In this document: positions 44,474 through 54,450 of the stretch, piece after piece | How the letters are laid out: every line of letters starts with the position of its first letter | Position numbering within the stretch: the first letter of the stretch is position 1 | From: Pantoea sp. Lij88 | GTDB lineage: Bacteria > Pseudomonadota > Gammaproteobacteria > Enterobacterales > Enterobacteriaceae | NCBI RefSeq assembly: GCF_030062155.1 | Contig: NZ_CP118269.1 | Span: 2,542,001 to 2,606,000 of the forward strand | DNA length: 64,000 bases | Reading direction: 5' to 3' | Program-made: the position numbers and the translations under genes | Notes under the pieces: generated by a model | The model's input: the letters and a program-made list of their open reading frames with translations, nothing else | The model's database searches: none | Told to the model about the DNA's origin: nothing

Positions 44474-45282
44474 TGCAGCTGGATATTCTGGGCCTGCAAA
44501 ATCCTGAGGCACCGACGCTGGTGCTCTCTTCCGGTCTGGGCGGCGTGGCGGGTTTCTGGCAGCCGCAGCTGGCAGCGCTGACGGCACGCTATCGGGTCGT
44601 ACTGTATGACCAGCGCGGCACCGGTCGCAGCGCGGACAGCTTACCGGAAGGCTACAGCATGGCGATGATGGCGGCGGAGCTGGCCGACGCGCTGGCGCAA
44701 CACGGCATCCTGCGCTTCAGCCTGATCGGTCACGCGCTGGGCGGTCTGATGGGGATGCAGCTGGCGCTGGATTATCCGGATCGGATCGAACGGATCGTGG
44801 TGATCAATGGCTGGCTGTCGCTGCATCCGCATACCCGCCGCTGCTTCCAGGTGCGGCAGGATCTGCTGCTCAATGTTGGCGTCGAGGCTTTCGTGCGCGC
44901 TCAGCCACTGTTTCTCTATCCTGCTGAGTGGATGGCCGAGCATCAGACGCGTCTGGAGCAGGAAGATAGTCATCACATCACGCATTTTCAGGGGATGGAA
45001 AACCTGATGCGTCGGCTGCACGCCCTGATGAGCGCCGATTTCAGCACACGGGCCGCCGCCATTCCGCAACCGGTGCTGGTGATTGCCAGCCAGGACGATC
45101 TGCTGGTGCCGTGGAGCTGCTCAACCGAGCTGGCCGCGGCGCTGCCGAATGCCACTGAACAGATGATGGCCTGGGGCGGCCACGCCATGAGCGTCACCGA
45201 CCCTGAAAAATTTAATGCCCTGCTGCTGCAGTGGCTGGATCAGACTGATGACGTGCAGCCGCTGCAGCGCGTCGCAGGATAA
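44473..45282 (+). CDS. rutD: RutD alpha/beta hydrolase
   Basis: 269-residue alpha/beta-hydrolase that assists in the late rut steps. The nucleophile elbow reads [10 protein letters not shown], with Ala in place of Ser; E. coli RutD also has GHALG, so this is normal for the family. The C-terminal [18 protein letters not shown] matches. The start overlaps the rutC stop (TGATG). The next rut gene is rutF, not rutE. Confidence 0.94.
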   Translation: MQLDILGLQNPEAPTLVLSSGLGGVAGFWQPQLAALTARYRVVLYDQRGTGRSADSLPEGYSMAMMAAELADALAQHGILRFSLIGHALGGLMGMQLALDYPDRIERIVVINGWLSLHPHTRRCFQVRQDLLLNVGVEAFVRAQPLFLYPAEWMAEHQTRLEQEDSHHITHFQGMENLMRRLHALMSADFSTRAAAIPQPVLVIASQDDLLVPWSCSTELAAALPNATEQMMAWGGHAMSVTDPEKFNALLLQWLDQTDDVQPLQRVAG

Positions 45283-45301
45283 CCCTTTCGCGGAGAACAC
45301 T

Positions 45302-45817
45302 ATGAGCCTGGAAACCCTTACCCCAGCCATTGAGAAAACTGAGTTTCGGAATGCGATGTCGCGGCTGGGTGCTGCGGTCAACATCATTACGACGGAAGGC
45401 CCGGCCGGACGCGCAGGTTTTACCGCTTCTGCCGTGTGCAGCGTCACCGATTCGCCGCCGACGCTGCTGGTCTGCCTGAACCGCTCTGCCTCGGTGTATC
45501 CGGTGTTCCGCGAAAACATGCAGCTGTGCGTCAATACGCTGGCAGCGGGCCATGAAACGCTCTCCAATCTGTTCGGCGGGAAAACGCCGATGGCTGACCG
45601 TTTTATTGCCGCTGAGTGGTCAACGGCCGTAACCGGTTCGCCGGTGCTGAGTGGCGCCGTCGCCTCCTTTGACTGTCGTATCACACAGATTGTCAGTGTG
45701 GGTACGCATGACACGCTGTTCTGCGAAGTCGTGGGCCTGGTGCGTAATGACGACACCCATGGTCTCGCCTGGTTTGACCGGGGATACCATCCCCTGATGC
45801 GGCAGGATGCCTGTTAA
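45302..45817 (+). CDS. rutF: FMN reductase RutF
   Basis: 171-residue flavin reductase that supplies FMNH2 to Rut[45 protein letters not shown] is the typical flavin-binding start. ATG at 45302, 19 bases after the rutD stop; the frame from 45215 is inside rutD and rejected. In E. coli rutE lies between rutD and rutF; here it is missing. Confidence 0.95.
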   Translation: MSLETLTPAIEKTEFRNAMSRLGAAVNIITTEGPAGRAGFTASAVCSVTDSPPTLLVCLNRSASVYPVFRENMQLCVNTLAAGHETLSNLFGGKTPMADRFIAAEWSTAVTGSPVLSGAVASFDCRITQIVSVGTHDTLFCEVVGLVRNDDTHGLAWFDRGYHPLMRQDAC

Positions 45818-45863
45818 CACTTCCCTGTAACCCACCGGCATTCATAACGCTCTGGAGTAGACG

Positions 45864-47192
45864 ATGGCACGATCCTGGTTTCCGCAATGGCAAAAGAAGT
45901 CGGCACTAACTGAAAACGGTATTATCGCCCCGGATGAGACACTCCCCCTGGGGCAGACGCTGGTGCTGGGTTTACAGCATGCGGTGGCGATGTTTGGTGC
46001 AACGGTGCTGATGCCGCTGCTGATGGGGCTGGATCCCAATCTGGCGATTCTGGTCTCGGGTATGGGCACGCTGCTGTTCTTCTTTATTACCGGTGGTCGG
46101 GTGCCCAGCTATCTCGGGTCGAGTGCCGCTTTTGTTGGCGTAGTGATTGCGGTAACCGGTTTCAGCGGTCAGGGACTGAACCCAAACCTCAGCGTGGCGC
46201 TGGGCGGCGTCATCGCCTGTGGCGTGCTTTATACGCTGATTGGGCTGGTGGTGATGAAGTCCGGCACGCGCTGGATCGAAAATCTGATGCCGCCCGTGGT
46301 GACTGGCGCGGTGGTAATGGCAATTGGGCTGAATCTGGCTCCGATCGCGGTTCACAGCGTCTCCGCCTCTTCATTCGACAGCTGGGTCGCGGTGATGACC
46401 GTGCTCTGTATCGGTCTGGTGGCGGTGTTTACCCACGGGATGATTCAGCGTCTGCTGATTCTGGTCGGCCTGATTCTGGCCTGGGTGATCTATGCGATTC
46501 TGACCAACGGTCTGGGATTGGGCAAACCGGTCGATTTTACGATGCTGTCACAGGCAGCCTGGTTTGGCCTGCCGCACACCACCGCACCGACTTTTGATCT
46601 GCAGGCGATGGTGCTGATCGCGCCGGTGGCGATCATTCTGGTGGCTGAAAACCTCGGACATCTGAAAGCAGTGGCAGGCATGACTGGCCGGAACCTCGAT
46701 GCGTACATGGGACGGGCTTTTGTCGGCGATGGTCTGGCAACCATCCTCTCCGGCTCGATTGGCGGCAGTGGCGTGACGACCTATGCCGAGAATATCGGTG
46801 TAATGGCCGTAACCAAGGTCTACTCTACGCTGGCATTTGTTGCCGCGGCCATCATCGCTATCCTCGCCGGCTTCTCTCCGAAGTTTGGTGCGCTGATCCA
46901 CACCATTCCGGCTCCGGTCATTGGTGGCGCATCCATTGTGGTGTTCGGGCTGATTGCGGTGGCGGGCGCACGCATCTGGGTGCAGAACCATGTCGATTTA
47001 GGTCAGAACAGTAACCTGATAATGGTCGCCACCACGCTGGTTCTCGGCGCAGGGGATTTCGCACTGAAAATCGGCTCCTTCACGCTGGGCGGGATCGGTA
47101 CCGCCACCTTCGGCGCGATTATCCTCAATGCCATTCTGCGCCGACGCAGCGCGGCGCAGCAGGATAAGCCGCTGGCGCGGCAGCAGGGTTAA
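45864..47192 (+). CDS. rutG: Pyrimidine permease RutG
   Basis: 442-residue NCS2 (nucleobase:cation symporter) permease with 14 helices, importing uracil or related pyrimidines. Typical blocks are LGLQHAVAMFGATVLMPLL, PSYLGSSAAFVGVVI and AENLGHLKAVAGMTGRNLD. It ends the rut operon; the stop directly abuts the convergent EamA gene. ATG follows GGAG. Confidence 0.95.
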   Translation: MARSWFPQWQKKSALTENGIIAPDETLPLGQTLVLGLQHAVAMFGATVLMPLLMGLDPNLAILVSGMGTLLFFFITGGRVPSYLGSSAAFVGVVIAVTGFSGQGLNPNLSVALGGVIACGVLYTLIGLVVMKSGTRWIENLMPPVVTGAVVMAIGLNLAPIAVHSVSASSFDSWVAVMTVLCIGLVAVFTHGMIQRLLILVGLILAWVIYAILTNGLGLGKPVDFTMLSQAAWFGLPHTTAPTFDLQAMVLIAPVAIILVAENLGHLKAVAGMTGRNLDAYMGRAFVGDGLATILSGSIGGSGVTTYAENIGVMAVTKVYSTLAFVAAAIIAILAGFSPKFGALIHTIPAPVIGGASIVVFGLIAVAGARIWVQNHVDLGQNSNLIMVATTLVLGAGDFALKIGSFTLGGIGTATFGAIILNAILRRRSAAQQDKPLARQQG

Positions 47193-48107
47193 CTACTCCA
47201 GCGGTGTAGCAGCAGGCTGCACCGCTTTTTTTCGTTTCAGCCGCAGCTCACTGACGATCACACCGCAGACAATCAGCGCCCCACCCAGCAACGCCAGCCC
47301 CGGCAGTCGCTCACCCGCAATACGCCCCACCACACCCGCCCAGACCGGTTCCCCGGCATAAATCACCGTGGCACGGGTTGGCGAAACGCTGCGTTGTGCC
47401 CAGTTCATGGTGACCTGAATCAGGGCACTGGCCGCACCCAGTCCCAGCGCGCTGAGCAGCAGCGGCGTTGAGATCGCGGGCACCGTCTCACCATTGGGGA
47501 TCATCAAGGCAAAGGCACACAGCGACGCCACCGCCAGCTGAATCAACGTCACGCGACGCACATCGACCTGACCGGCGTAGCGGCTGATTAAGATGATCTC
47601 AGCGGCAATCGCCAGCGTGCTGAGCAGCGTCGCTATTTCACCCGCATTCAGGCTGATGCGACCATCCTGCGGCCCGGCCACCAGCAACAAGCCGGTAAAC
47701 GCCAGCAGAATCCCCAGCCACGACATTAATCCCGGCGGACGGCGTAAAAACAGCCACTGCAGCAACGGTACGACCGGAACATAGAGCGCGGTGAGAAAGG
47801 CAGACTGACTGCTGGAGATGGTCTGCATGCCCCAGGTCTGAAGGCCATAGCCTCCGGCGATCGACAGGCCAATCAGCGCGCCCGCTTTGACCTCCAGCCA
47901 GGTTATACCGGCCAGATAACGGCGGAAGAAGAGCGCCAGCAGCAGTGCAGCGGTGGCGAAACGCAGTCCGACAAAGAAGAACGGGCCGGCGTGCTGCATC
48001 GCGCGATGCACCACCAGAAAGGTGCCGCCCCAGATCATAGTGATAAAAAGTAATACCAGCTCCTGCCGCGTCAGGCGCAGGGTTAAACCGCGGAATGTGT
48101 CCGACAT
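47193..48107 (-). CDS. EamA/DMT-family transporter
   Basis: 304-residue inner-membrane protein with ten helices and two EamA repeats (about 14-145 and 160-290). MIWGGTFLVVHRAMQHAGPFFFVGLRFATAALLL and GEPVWAGVVGRIAGERL mark the two halves. It exports a small metabolite, substrate unknown. It is convergent with rutG, with no space between, so the 3' ends overlap or stop in each other. Confidence 0.88.
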   Translation of the reverse strand: MSDTFRGLTLRLTRQELVLLFITMIWGGTFLVVHRAMQHAGPFFFVGLRFATAALLLALFFRRYLAGITWLEVKAGALIGLSIAGGYGLQTWGMQTISSSQSAFLTALYVPVVPLLQWLFLRRPPGLMSWLGILLAFTGLLLVAGPQDGRISLNAGEIATLLSTLAIAAEIILISRYAGQVDVRRVTLIQLAVASLCAFALMIPNGETVPAISTPLLLSALGLGAASALIQVTMNWAQRSVSPTRATVIYAGEPVWAGVVGRIAGERLPGLALLGGALIVCGVIVSELRLKRKKAVQPAATPLE

Positions 48108-48203
48108 AATTCACCTGATGATGGGTTCGGACGATATTGTGGGGAGAGCGAGGTGGAAAAGCAATGATGTTCACCGCCGGTCTCAGCCGGCGGCAGTGCG
48201 GGG

Positions 48204-48377
48204 TTATGCGTCCGCTTTTTTAGGGCTGCTGCGTCCGCCCTTCTCACCGGCACGTGCGGCACGCTGTGGATCATTTTTGAAATTACCGCCGCTGTTTTTC
48301 CCCCCTTTCCGTCCCGCCTCTGCGGCACGTTCACGGTTTTCAGCAAAATTTCCTGAACCGCCACGATGTGTCGTCAT
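48204..48377 (-). CDS. KGG-repeat stress protein
   Basis: 57-residue hydrophilic protein of the stress-induced KGG family (YciG/GsiB-like). Two KGG units are visible (GRKGGKNSGG and GEKGGRSSPKKADA) after MTTHRGGSGNFAENRE. ATG at 48377 has an AGGAG site. Such proteins are highly disordered and made in stationary phase or under dryness and osmotic stress. Confidence 0.85.
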   Translation of the reverse strand: MTTHRGGSGNFAENRERAAEAGRKGGKNSGGNFKNDPQRAARAGEKGGRSSPKKADA

Positions 48378-48461
48378 GATTTGCTCCTGTCGCGTAGTGC
48401 GATAAATAAGAATAAAAAGCAGAGGGCTGACGGCCCGAAGGCGAATCCATCCCATGCTTAA

Positions 48462-48470
48462 ATAATAGCC
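48462..48470 (-). promoter_or_regulatory. Sigma-S-like -10 of the KGG gene
   Basis: On the minus strand GGCTATTATTTAA resembles the sigma-S pattern (KCTAYRCTTAA) with TATTAT at 48462-48467, about 85 bases before the start codon. Confidence 0.4.
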
Positions 48471-48636
48471 AGATTCTGCTTTAACTCGTCTGGCAGTCAC
48501 ATTTTGCAACAGAGTTATCACCAGCAATTTGATTAAAGAACGAACATTCTGCCAACATACAACCGATTAGCTGCAGATTTATTGACCGGCTCTTGCCCTG
48601 CAGACCCGGCATCGCCTGCGTAAAATGAAAGCTCTT

Positions 48637-48643
48637 CTATACT
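48637..48643 (+). promoter_or_regulatory. Sigma-S-like -10 of wrbA
   Basis: TTCTATACTTTTT contains CTATACT, the usual sigma-S -10 core, 33 bases upstream of the wrbA ATG. wrbA is RpoS-dependent in E. coli. Confidence 0.55.
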
Positions 48644-48676
48644 TTTTCTGGACGTCAAAACCACCTGGAGAGATTT

Positions 48677-49276
48677 ATGGCCAAAATTCTGGTGCTCTAC
48701 TACTCGATGTACGGACATATTGAAACAATGGCGAACGCGGTTGCAGAAGGCGCTCGTCGGGTTCCCGGCGCGGAAGTGGATATCCTGCGGGTACCAGAAA
48801 CGATGGAGTCCGATCGCTTTGCACAGGTGGGCGGCAAAACCGATCAGCAGGCCGCTGAAGCCACGCCTGAGGTGCTGCCGCAGTATGACGCGATTATCGT
48901 CGGCACCCCGACCCGCTTTGGCAACATGGCCGGGCAGATGCGGACATTCTGGGATCGCACTGGCGGTCTCTGGGCGTCGGGCGCACTGTTTGGCAAGGTT
49001 GCCAGCGTCTTTACCTCAACCGGCACCGGCGGCGGTCAGGAACAGACCATTACGTCAGTCTGGACCACCCTGGCGCATCACGGCATGGTGATTGTCCCTA
49101 TCGGCTACGGAACCAAAGAGTTGTTCGATATCTCACAGGTTCGCGGTGGCACGCCTTATGGTGCGACCACGCTGGCGGGCGGCGACGGTTCGCGTCAGCC
49201 TACAGAAGCGGAACTCAACATCGCCCGTTTCCAGGGTGAACATGTTGCCGGACTGACCGTTAAACTGCAGGACTGA
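48677..49276 (+). CDS. wrbA: NAD(P)H:quinone oxidoreductase WrbA
   Basis: 199-residue flavodoxin-like FMN protein giving two-electron reduction of quinones in the oxidative-stress response. The FMN phosphate loop [12 protein letters not shown] and the [22 protein letters not shown] block are typical. ATG follows GGAGAG. Linked to yccJ, 20 bases downstream, as in E. coli. Confidence 0.97.
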   Translation: MAKILVLYYSMYGHIETMANAVAEGARRVPGAEVDILRVPETMESDRFAQVGGKTDQQAAEATPEVLPQYDAIIVGTPTRFGNMAGQMRTFWDRTGGLWASGALFGKVASVFTSTGTGGGQEQTITSVWTTLAHHGMVIVPIGYGTKELFDISQVRGGTPYGATTLAGGDGSRQPTEAELNIARFQGEHVAGLTVKLQD

Positions 49277-49296
49277 TTTAACTAAAGGAGAAAAGT

Positions 49297-49527
49297 ATGT
49301 CTACTGAACAATCGAAAGCACATCACGTTGGCGAATGGGCAAGTCTGCGTCATACCTCCCCTGAAATTGCCGAGGCCATTTTCGAAGTGGCGAATTACGA
49401 TGAGAGACTGGCAGAAGAGATCTGGCGTCAGCAAGGCAGCGATGACGTGCTGATTCGCGCCTTCGAAAAAACCGATAAAGATCTCCTGACCTGGGATGAC
49501 AAGCCCGTAGAACGTAAGAACGTCTGA
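49297..49527 (+). CDS. yccJ: YccJ family protein
   Basis: 76-residue protein very like E. coli YccJ ([29 protein letters not shown]). Its function is unknown; it shares a transcript with wrbA and follows an AAGGAG site. Confidence 0.95.
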   Translation: MSTEQSKAHHVGEWASLRHTSPEIAEAIFEVANYDERLAEEIWRQQGSDDVLIRAFEKTDKDLLTWDDKPVERKNV

Positions 49528-49581
49528 TTCAGGGGCGGGACTTTCCCGCCCTCAATTTTTTAGCTCACCAAGGAGTACGCT

Positions 49582-50955
49582 ATGTCTTCCTATCAAAGCA
49601 TTAATCCCGCGAACAACCAGTTGCTGAAAAGCTGGCCGTCACACGATGAAGCCGCCGTCAGCCATGCCCTGGACGTGGCCGATCGCCTTTTCCACTCCTC
49701 ATGGAGCAAAGGTGAGATCCAGCCACGTCTGCAGGTGCTGAAAAAACTGGCTGATCTGATTGATAGCCGCGCGGAAGAACTGGCCACCATCGCCAGTAAA
49801 GAGATGGGTAAACTGATTGGTCAGAGCCGTGGCGAAGTGAAAATCTGTTCGCAGATTGCCCGCTACTATGCAGAGAATGCAGAACGTATTCTGCAGCCGC
49901 AATCCTATCCGAGCGATCTGGGCGAAGCCTGGGTCGAGTATCACCCGATTGGCGTGTTAGTGGCCGTCGAACCGTGGAACTTCCCTTACTATCAGCTGAT
50001 GCGCGTGCTGGCGCCTAACCTGGCGCTGGGTAACCCGGTGCTGGCAAAACACGCCAACATTGTACCGCACTGTGCCGATGTGTTTGAAAAGCTGGTTCGT
50101 GAAGCGGGTGCGCCTGAAGGCGCCTGGACTAACCTGTTCATCTCCACCGATCAGGTCGCCGATCTGATTGCTGATGATCGTGTTCAGGGTGTCGCCCTGA
50201 CCGGTTCCGAGCGCGCAGGCAGCGCCGTGGCTGAGCAGGCCGGTAAACATCTGAAGAAATCGACGCTGGAGCTGGGCGGCAATGACGTGTTTGTCGTGCT
50301 GGATGATGCCGATCTCGACGAAGCCGTTCGTCAGGGCGTGCAGGCGCGCCTCAGTAACTGTGGTCAGGTCTGTACTGCTGCGAAACGGTTTATCCTGCAT
50401 GAGAAGATTGCCGATCGCTTTATCAGCCAGTTCAGCGCCGCGCTGAGTTCCGCCACGCTGGGCGATCCGCTGGATGAGAAGACCACGCTTGGCCCGCTCT
50501 CTTCCGCTGACGCGCGTGACCGTCTGGTGAAACAGGTCGATGAAGCCGTCGCTAATGGCGCAAAACTGGTGACGGGCGGTAAAGCTGTTGAAGGTGCAGG
50601 TTGCTTCTATCAGCCAACCATCCTCACTGGCATAACCCCGGATAATCCCGCTTATTATCAGGAGTTCTTTGGTCCGGTGGCGCAGGTTTATGTCGTGGGT
50701 GATGATAACGCGGCGGTGGCGCTGGCAAACGACTCGCACTACGGTCTGGGCGGCTCGGTCTGGACGCGTGACACGGCACGTGGTCGTAAACTGGCGTCTG
50801 CCATTGAAACCGGCATGGTGTTTATCAACTCGCAGAGTGATACCTCAGCGGAGCTGCCTTTTGGCGGTGTGAAACGTTCAGGCTATGGTCGTGAACTTTC
50901 CGATCTGGGTATCAAAGAGTTTGCTAACCAGAAACTGGTTGTCGTGGCGGGTTAA
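49582..50955 (+). CDS. NAD(P)-dependent succinate-semialdehyde dehydrogenase-type enzyme
   Basis: 457-residue aldehyde dehydrogenase of the Sad/YneI-like group. EPWNFPYYQLMRVLAPNLALGN, the general-base ELGGND and the catalytic Cys in CGQVCTAAKRF are intact, and the C-terminal FGGVKRSGYGREL is typical. Oxidises succinate semialdehyde or a similar aldehyde. ATG at 49582 follows AAGGAG. In E. coli the yccJ-agp gap has no such gene; here it is inserted between them. Confidence 0.88.
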   Translation: MSSYQSINPANNQLLKSWPSHDEAAVSHALDVADRLFHSSWSKGEIQPRLQVLKKLADLIDSRAEELATIASKEMGKLIGQSRGEVKICSQIARYYAENAERILQPQSYPSDLGEAWVEYHPIGVLVAVEPWNFPYYQLMRVLAPNLALGNPVLAKHANIVPHCADVFEKLVREAGAPEGAWTNLFISTDQVADLIADDRVQGVALTGSERAGSAVAEQAGKHLKKSTLELGGNDVFVVLDDADLDEAVRQGVQARLSNCGQVCTAAKRFILHEKIADRFISQFSAALSSATLGDPLDEKTTLGPLSSADARDRLVKQVDEAVANGAKLVTGGKAVEGAGCFYQPTILTGITPDNPAYYQEFFGPVAQVYVVGDDNAAVALANDSHYGLGGSVWTRDTARGRKLASAIETGMVFINSQSDTSAELPFGGVKRSGYGRELSDLGIKEFANQKLVVVAG

Positions 50956-50970
50956 TCGTCGTGCAGCCAT

Positions 50971-50999
50971 AAAAAAACCCCGTCTCGACGGGGTTTTTT
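50971..50999. terminator. Bidirectional terminator
   Basis: ACCCCGT-loop-ACGGGGT with A-run before and T-run after, between the aldehyde dehydrogenase gene and convergent agp. Confidence 0.92.
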
Positions 51000-51020
51000 A
51001 TTATCGGCGAAACAGCGCGA

Positions 51021-52613
51021 TTACTGTGTTGCCACAGCCGGTGACTTCGATTCGTCGTTGTGCGCCGCTGCAGGTGTATTCGCAGCGTTAGCCTGGTCAG
51101 TTGAGGCTTTCGCGTCACTGGCCGATGCGGCTTTGTCTGCTTTCGCTTTCTCAGCAGCCGCTTTGTCCGCTTTTGCCTTCTCAGCAGCGGCTTTATCGGC
51201 TTTTTCTTTATCAGCGGCGGCTTTATCGGCGTCAGCTTTCGCTTTGGCCGCGGTCGCTTTATCCGCTTCAGCTTTGTCAGTAGCCGCATCATGGGTCGCT
51301 GCAGCTTTAGCACTGTCATCGTCAGTCTGGGCTGCCGGTTCCGGTGCTGCCGCTGGCTGCATTGGCGTGCCCTGCAGCGCAGCATTCAGCGCCTGAGAGA
51401 ACTGATCCCAGCTGCAATAGCCATTGGCATCAGTCTCACAACCCGCCAGCTGCAGCGTGACGCGCTTCGGTGGGTTCTTCAGGCTCAGCACGTCTGCATT
51501 ACGCAGCTGATCGGCGGTCTGATAGACATACTCAACTTTAAGCAGGTCTTTATCATTTTTCGCATCATGCCAGCGTTCGAAAACAACCTGACCGCCAATC
51601 GGCGTTTTTTCGTAGGTATCAGGCAGTTCGTAAGGCTTGACCTGCAGGGCGCTCAGCAGTGAGGCGATGTTCGAGTCATGGCCGACCATCAGCGTGATTT
51701 TCGGCGCGTTGGCTTTGTCCTGATCCACTAACTGACTGCGGATGTAATCCACCAGCGGTGCAGCCACTTCACGGGAAACGTCCGGGCTGGTAAACAGCGC
51801 GTCCTGATAACCATTTTTGATCGCTGACAGCTCTTTCCACTGTTCAGGCGTCTTGATCTGGCCCCACGCAACCTGATCCAGCGGGAAACCTTCGTAATAT
51901 TGCAGCGTGAAGGCGTCCATCAGAGAGTTACCCACTTTCAGCGGGCCACTGACAGTCGGCTCTTTACCGTTTTCAGCGCTGAAGGTGTTCTGGCCGCTGC
52001 TGAGATCACACTGCTTTTTGTTGTTGCAGGCAGGCGATGCTTTGTAATCGACAATCTTTTCCAGGCGCTGGAAGGCAGGCTTCAGCGACAGTTTTTCATT
52101 CGCAGCAGTCATCGCGGCCAGGGCTTTCTTATTGAATGCATCGCTGCCGTCGGTGATGACCGGATTGAAGATAGGATCCATGGAGCCCATTTCATCCTGA
52201 TGAGTGACCGTCACGTCACAGCCAGGGAAGGCACCATTGACAAAGAACTGGGCGGTGGCAACGGTGCGCTGCAGGCTGTTAGCGTAAACAAAGACGTTAT
52301 TGCTGTCAGGACAGCTGCCGTTCTTCACCAGGCCCTGCTGTGCCAGCCACTGACGGGTGTAGTTACCCATGTAGACTTCCAGCACCCCCCCTTTCGTGGT
52401 CAGCTGTCCGCCGGGAACATCCCACTGCGGCCAGCTTTTTTTGGTCGACTGCTCCAGCACACTGCCATTATCGGCCAGCGGCGCACGCAGATTGTGACGA
52501 CTCAACATCAGCACCTGTTGCAGCTGCATATCACCCTCAGCAGCAAATGCTACCGTTCCGACCGGCAATGCAGCGAGCACTGACAATGCGCAAAGACTCA
52601 GTTTCTTGATCAT
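51021..52613 (-). CDS. agp: Glucose-1-phosphatase Agp with long charged C-terminal tail
   Basis: Periplasmic histidine acid phosphatase releasing glucose from glucose-1-phosphate; relatives also act on inositol phosphates. Signal peptide ends TVAFA. Active-site RHNLRAPLA and the proton-donor VGHDSN block are intact through residue about 412, matching E. coli Agp (413). A further ~117 residues follow, low in complexity, with repeated [13 protein letters not shown] units rich in Ala, Lys, Asp and Glu, like the TolA helix. It lies downstream of wrbA-yccJ, as in E. coli, on the opposite strand. Confidence 0.92.
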   Translation of the reverse strand: MIKKLSLCALSVLAALPVGTVAFAAEGDMQLQQVLMLSRHNLRAPLADNGSVLEQSTKKSWPQWDVPGGQLTTKGGVLEVYMGNYTRQWLAQQGLVKNGSCPDSNNVFVYANSLQRTVATAQFFVNGAFPGCDVTVTHQDEMGSMDPIFNPVITDGSDAFNKKALAAMTAANEKLSLKPAFQRLEKIVDYKASPACNNKKQCDLSSGQNTFSAENGKEPTVSGPLKVGNSLMDAFTLQYYEGFPLDQVAWGQIKTPEQWKELSAIKNGYQDALFTSPDVSREVAAPLVDYIRSQLVDQDKANAPKITLMVGHDSNIASLLSALQVKPYELPDTYEKTPIGGQVVFERWHDAKNDKDLLKVEYVYQTADQLRNADVLSLKNPPKRVTLQLAGCETDANGYCSWDQFSQALNAALQGTPMQPAAAPEPAAQTDDDSAKAAATHDAATDKAEADKATAAKAKADADKAAADKEKADKAAAEKAKADKAAAEKAKADKAASASDAKASTDQANAANTPAAAHNDESKSPAVATQ

Positions 52614-52885
52614 TGTGCCTATTCCATTTATTCAGTAAAGAAACACTCTGGCTATCAACCGATTAGCTCGCCTCAGAGCGATGTATTTAACAGTGTAACT
52701 CAGCTCGCCTCAGAAAAGCGCCAGATGTTTGCAAAAACAGTGAGTGGACTATAGCAGAGATGCAATGGACAGATGAATGCGCAGCCGCGCGTCATCGGCA
52801 GTGGCGACCGTTTTTTCGGACTGGAGGAAGAAACAGGAATGGCAGAAACGAAACAGGCCAGCACTGAGTGCTGGCCTGTAAAATG

Positions 52886-52973
52886 TGGCGGAGGAGGAGA
52901 GATTCGAACTCTCGGATGGTTTCCCATCGGCGGTTTTCAAGACCGCTGCCTTAAGCCGCTCGGCCACCCCTCC
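52886..52973 (-). tRNA. serT: tRNA-Ser (UGA), copy 1
   Basis: 88-base class II tRNA, acceptor GGAGGGG/CTCCTCC, anticodon TGA in loop CTTGAAA, long variable arm CGATGGGAAACCATC, encoded CCA. E. coli serT lies beside yccA at the matching place. Confidence 0.97.
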
Positions 52974-53041
52974 GTTTTGAAACAGTACTGCGTCGGAAAA
53001 ATCGTTGATTTTTACCGCTTTATTGCCTGTGGCAGATAAAG

Positions 53042-53129
53042 TGGCGGAGGAGGAGAGATTCGAACTCTCGGATGGTTTCCCATCGGCGGTTTTCAAGACC
53101 GCTGCCTTAAGCCGCTCGGCCACCCCTCC
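53042..53129 (-). tRNA. tRNA-Ser (UGA), copy 2
   Basis: Identical in sequence to the first copy over all 88 bases, 68 bases away, same strand. E. coli has one gene here. The two probably form one transcript, but their flanks differ, so the duplication did not carry much flanking DNA. Confidence 0.97.
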
Positions 53130-53364
53130 GCAATGACGCGCACTATAAACACCCCGTTTAGGGATGTAAAGCATCTATCTGTTTATTCGCCTGAAAAACA
53201 GCCAGATTGTGATTTTTTGATGTCAAAATCGCCACTCTGCTCAAACAATTAGCAGATTAGCGCGTAAAGAAGGGTAAAACGCCTTTTCCCTCATTAATGG
53301 CCTGCGTATTCTCGGCACATATTTTACGATCTGCTGATTAGTGTTCTGCTTAAAGGAGCGCAAC

Positions 53365-54018
53365 ATGGAAAGAATTGTCACCTCATCGCAGTCCTCGCTG
53401 CTGTCAACACACAGAGTTCTGCGTAATACCTATTTTCTGCTGGGGCTGACCCTGGCCTTCTCGGCCGTCACGGCGACCGCCAGCACCCTGCTGGCCTTAC
53501 CTGCGCCTGGCTTAATCCTGATGCTGGTCGGCTTTTATGGCCTGATGTTTTTAACCTACCGTCTGGCTAACAGTCCGATGGGGATTCTGGCCGCCTTTGC
53601 GTTTACCGGTTTCCTGGGATATTGCCTGGGTCCTATCCTGAGCTCCTTCTTAACCGCAGGCATGGGCGACGTGATCGCGCTGGCGCTGGGCGGTACGGCG
53701 CTGGTGTTCTTCTGCTGTTCAGCCTACGTGCTGACTACCCGTCGTGATATGTCCTTCCTGGGCGGCATGATGATGGCAGGCTTTGTGGTACTGCTGGTCG
53801 CGGTGGTCGCAAATATCTTCCTGCAGCTGCCGGCATTGCATCTGGCTATCAGCGCCCTGTTTATTCTGTTTTCTGCCGGTGCCATTTTATGGGAAACCAG
53901 CAACATCATTCATGGTGGCGAAACCAACTATATCCGCGCGACGGTCAGCCTCTATGTTTCGTTGTACAACATCTTTGTCAGCCTGTTGAGTCTGCTGGGT
54001 TTTGCCCGCAGCAACTAA
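53365..54018 (+). CDS. yccA: FtsH modulator YccA, BAX inhibitor-1 family
   Basis: 217-residue inner-membrane protein with seven helices, Bax-inhibitor-1 family; in E. coli it holds back the FtsH protease. [34 protein letters not shown] is family-typical, as is [26 protein letters not shown] at 53365 has AAGGAG. Followed by a terminator. Confidence 0.96.
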   Translation: MERIVTSSQSSLLSTHRVLRNTYFLLGLTLAFSAVTATASTLLALPAPGLILMLVGFYGLMFLTYRLANSPMGILAAFAFTGFLGYCLGPILSSFLTAGMGDVIALALGGTALVFFCCSAYVLTTRRDMSFLGGMMMAGFVVLLVAVVANIFLQLPALHLAISALFILFSAGAILWETSNIIHGGETNYIRATVSLYVSLYNIFVSLLSLLGFARSN

Positions 54019-54042
54019 CTTGGAGTGACAGTCAGCCTGTAA

Positions 54043-54065
54043 AACCCCGCTTCGGCGGGGTTTTT
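54043..54065 (+). terminator. Terminator after yccA
   Basis: AACCCCGC-TTCG-GCGGGGTT stem with a UUCG tetraloop and T-run. Confidence 0.93.
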
Positions 54066-54123
54066 GCTTTTACTGCCCGCCAGGTTTGCTAAACTGCGCC
54101 GTCATTTACAGAGAGGACATCAC

Positions 54124-54450
54124 GTGAATTTTAACGGTAACGAAATTGCCGTCGATGCCGAAGGCTATCTGAAAAGTACCGACGACTGGAGTGAAGCGCT
54201 GGCGGCACACATTGCCGGTCTGGAAGGCCTCACCATGACCGAGGCGCACTGGGAAGTGGTCCACTTTGTGCGCGCGTTTTATCTGGAATTTAACACCTCA
54301 CCGGCCGTGCGGATGCTGGTAAAGGCGATGGCGCAGAAATATGGCGAAGAGAAAGGGAACAGCCGTTACCTGTTCCGCTTGTTCCCTGAAGGGCCAGCCA
54401 AACAGGCGACAAAAATCGCCGGCCTGCCCAAACCGGCGAAATGTCTGTGA
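54124..54450 (+). CDS. tusE: Sulfurtransferase TusE
   Basis: 108-residue DsrC-like protein that passes sulfur from TusBCD to MnmA for 2-thiouridine in t[32 protein letters not shown] and the C-terminal LPKPAKCL with the acceptor Cys are conserved. The start is a GTG at 54124 after GAGAGG; the longer ATG frame from 54064 runs through the terminator and is rejected. Confidence 0.96.
   Translation: MNFNGNEIAVDAEGYLKSTDDWSEALAAHIAGLEGLTMTEAHWEVVHFVRAFYLEFNTSPAVRMLVKAMAQKYGEEKGNSRYLFRLFPEGPAKQATKIAGLPKPAKCL

Noticed and set aside
44746..44760. Missing nucleophile Ser in RutD taken as a defect
   Set aside because: E. coli RutD has the same GHALG elbow, so the Ala is normal for the family.
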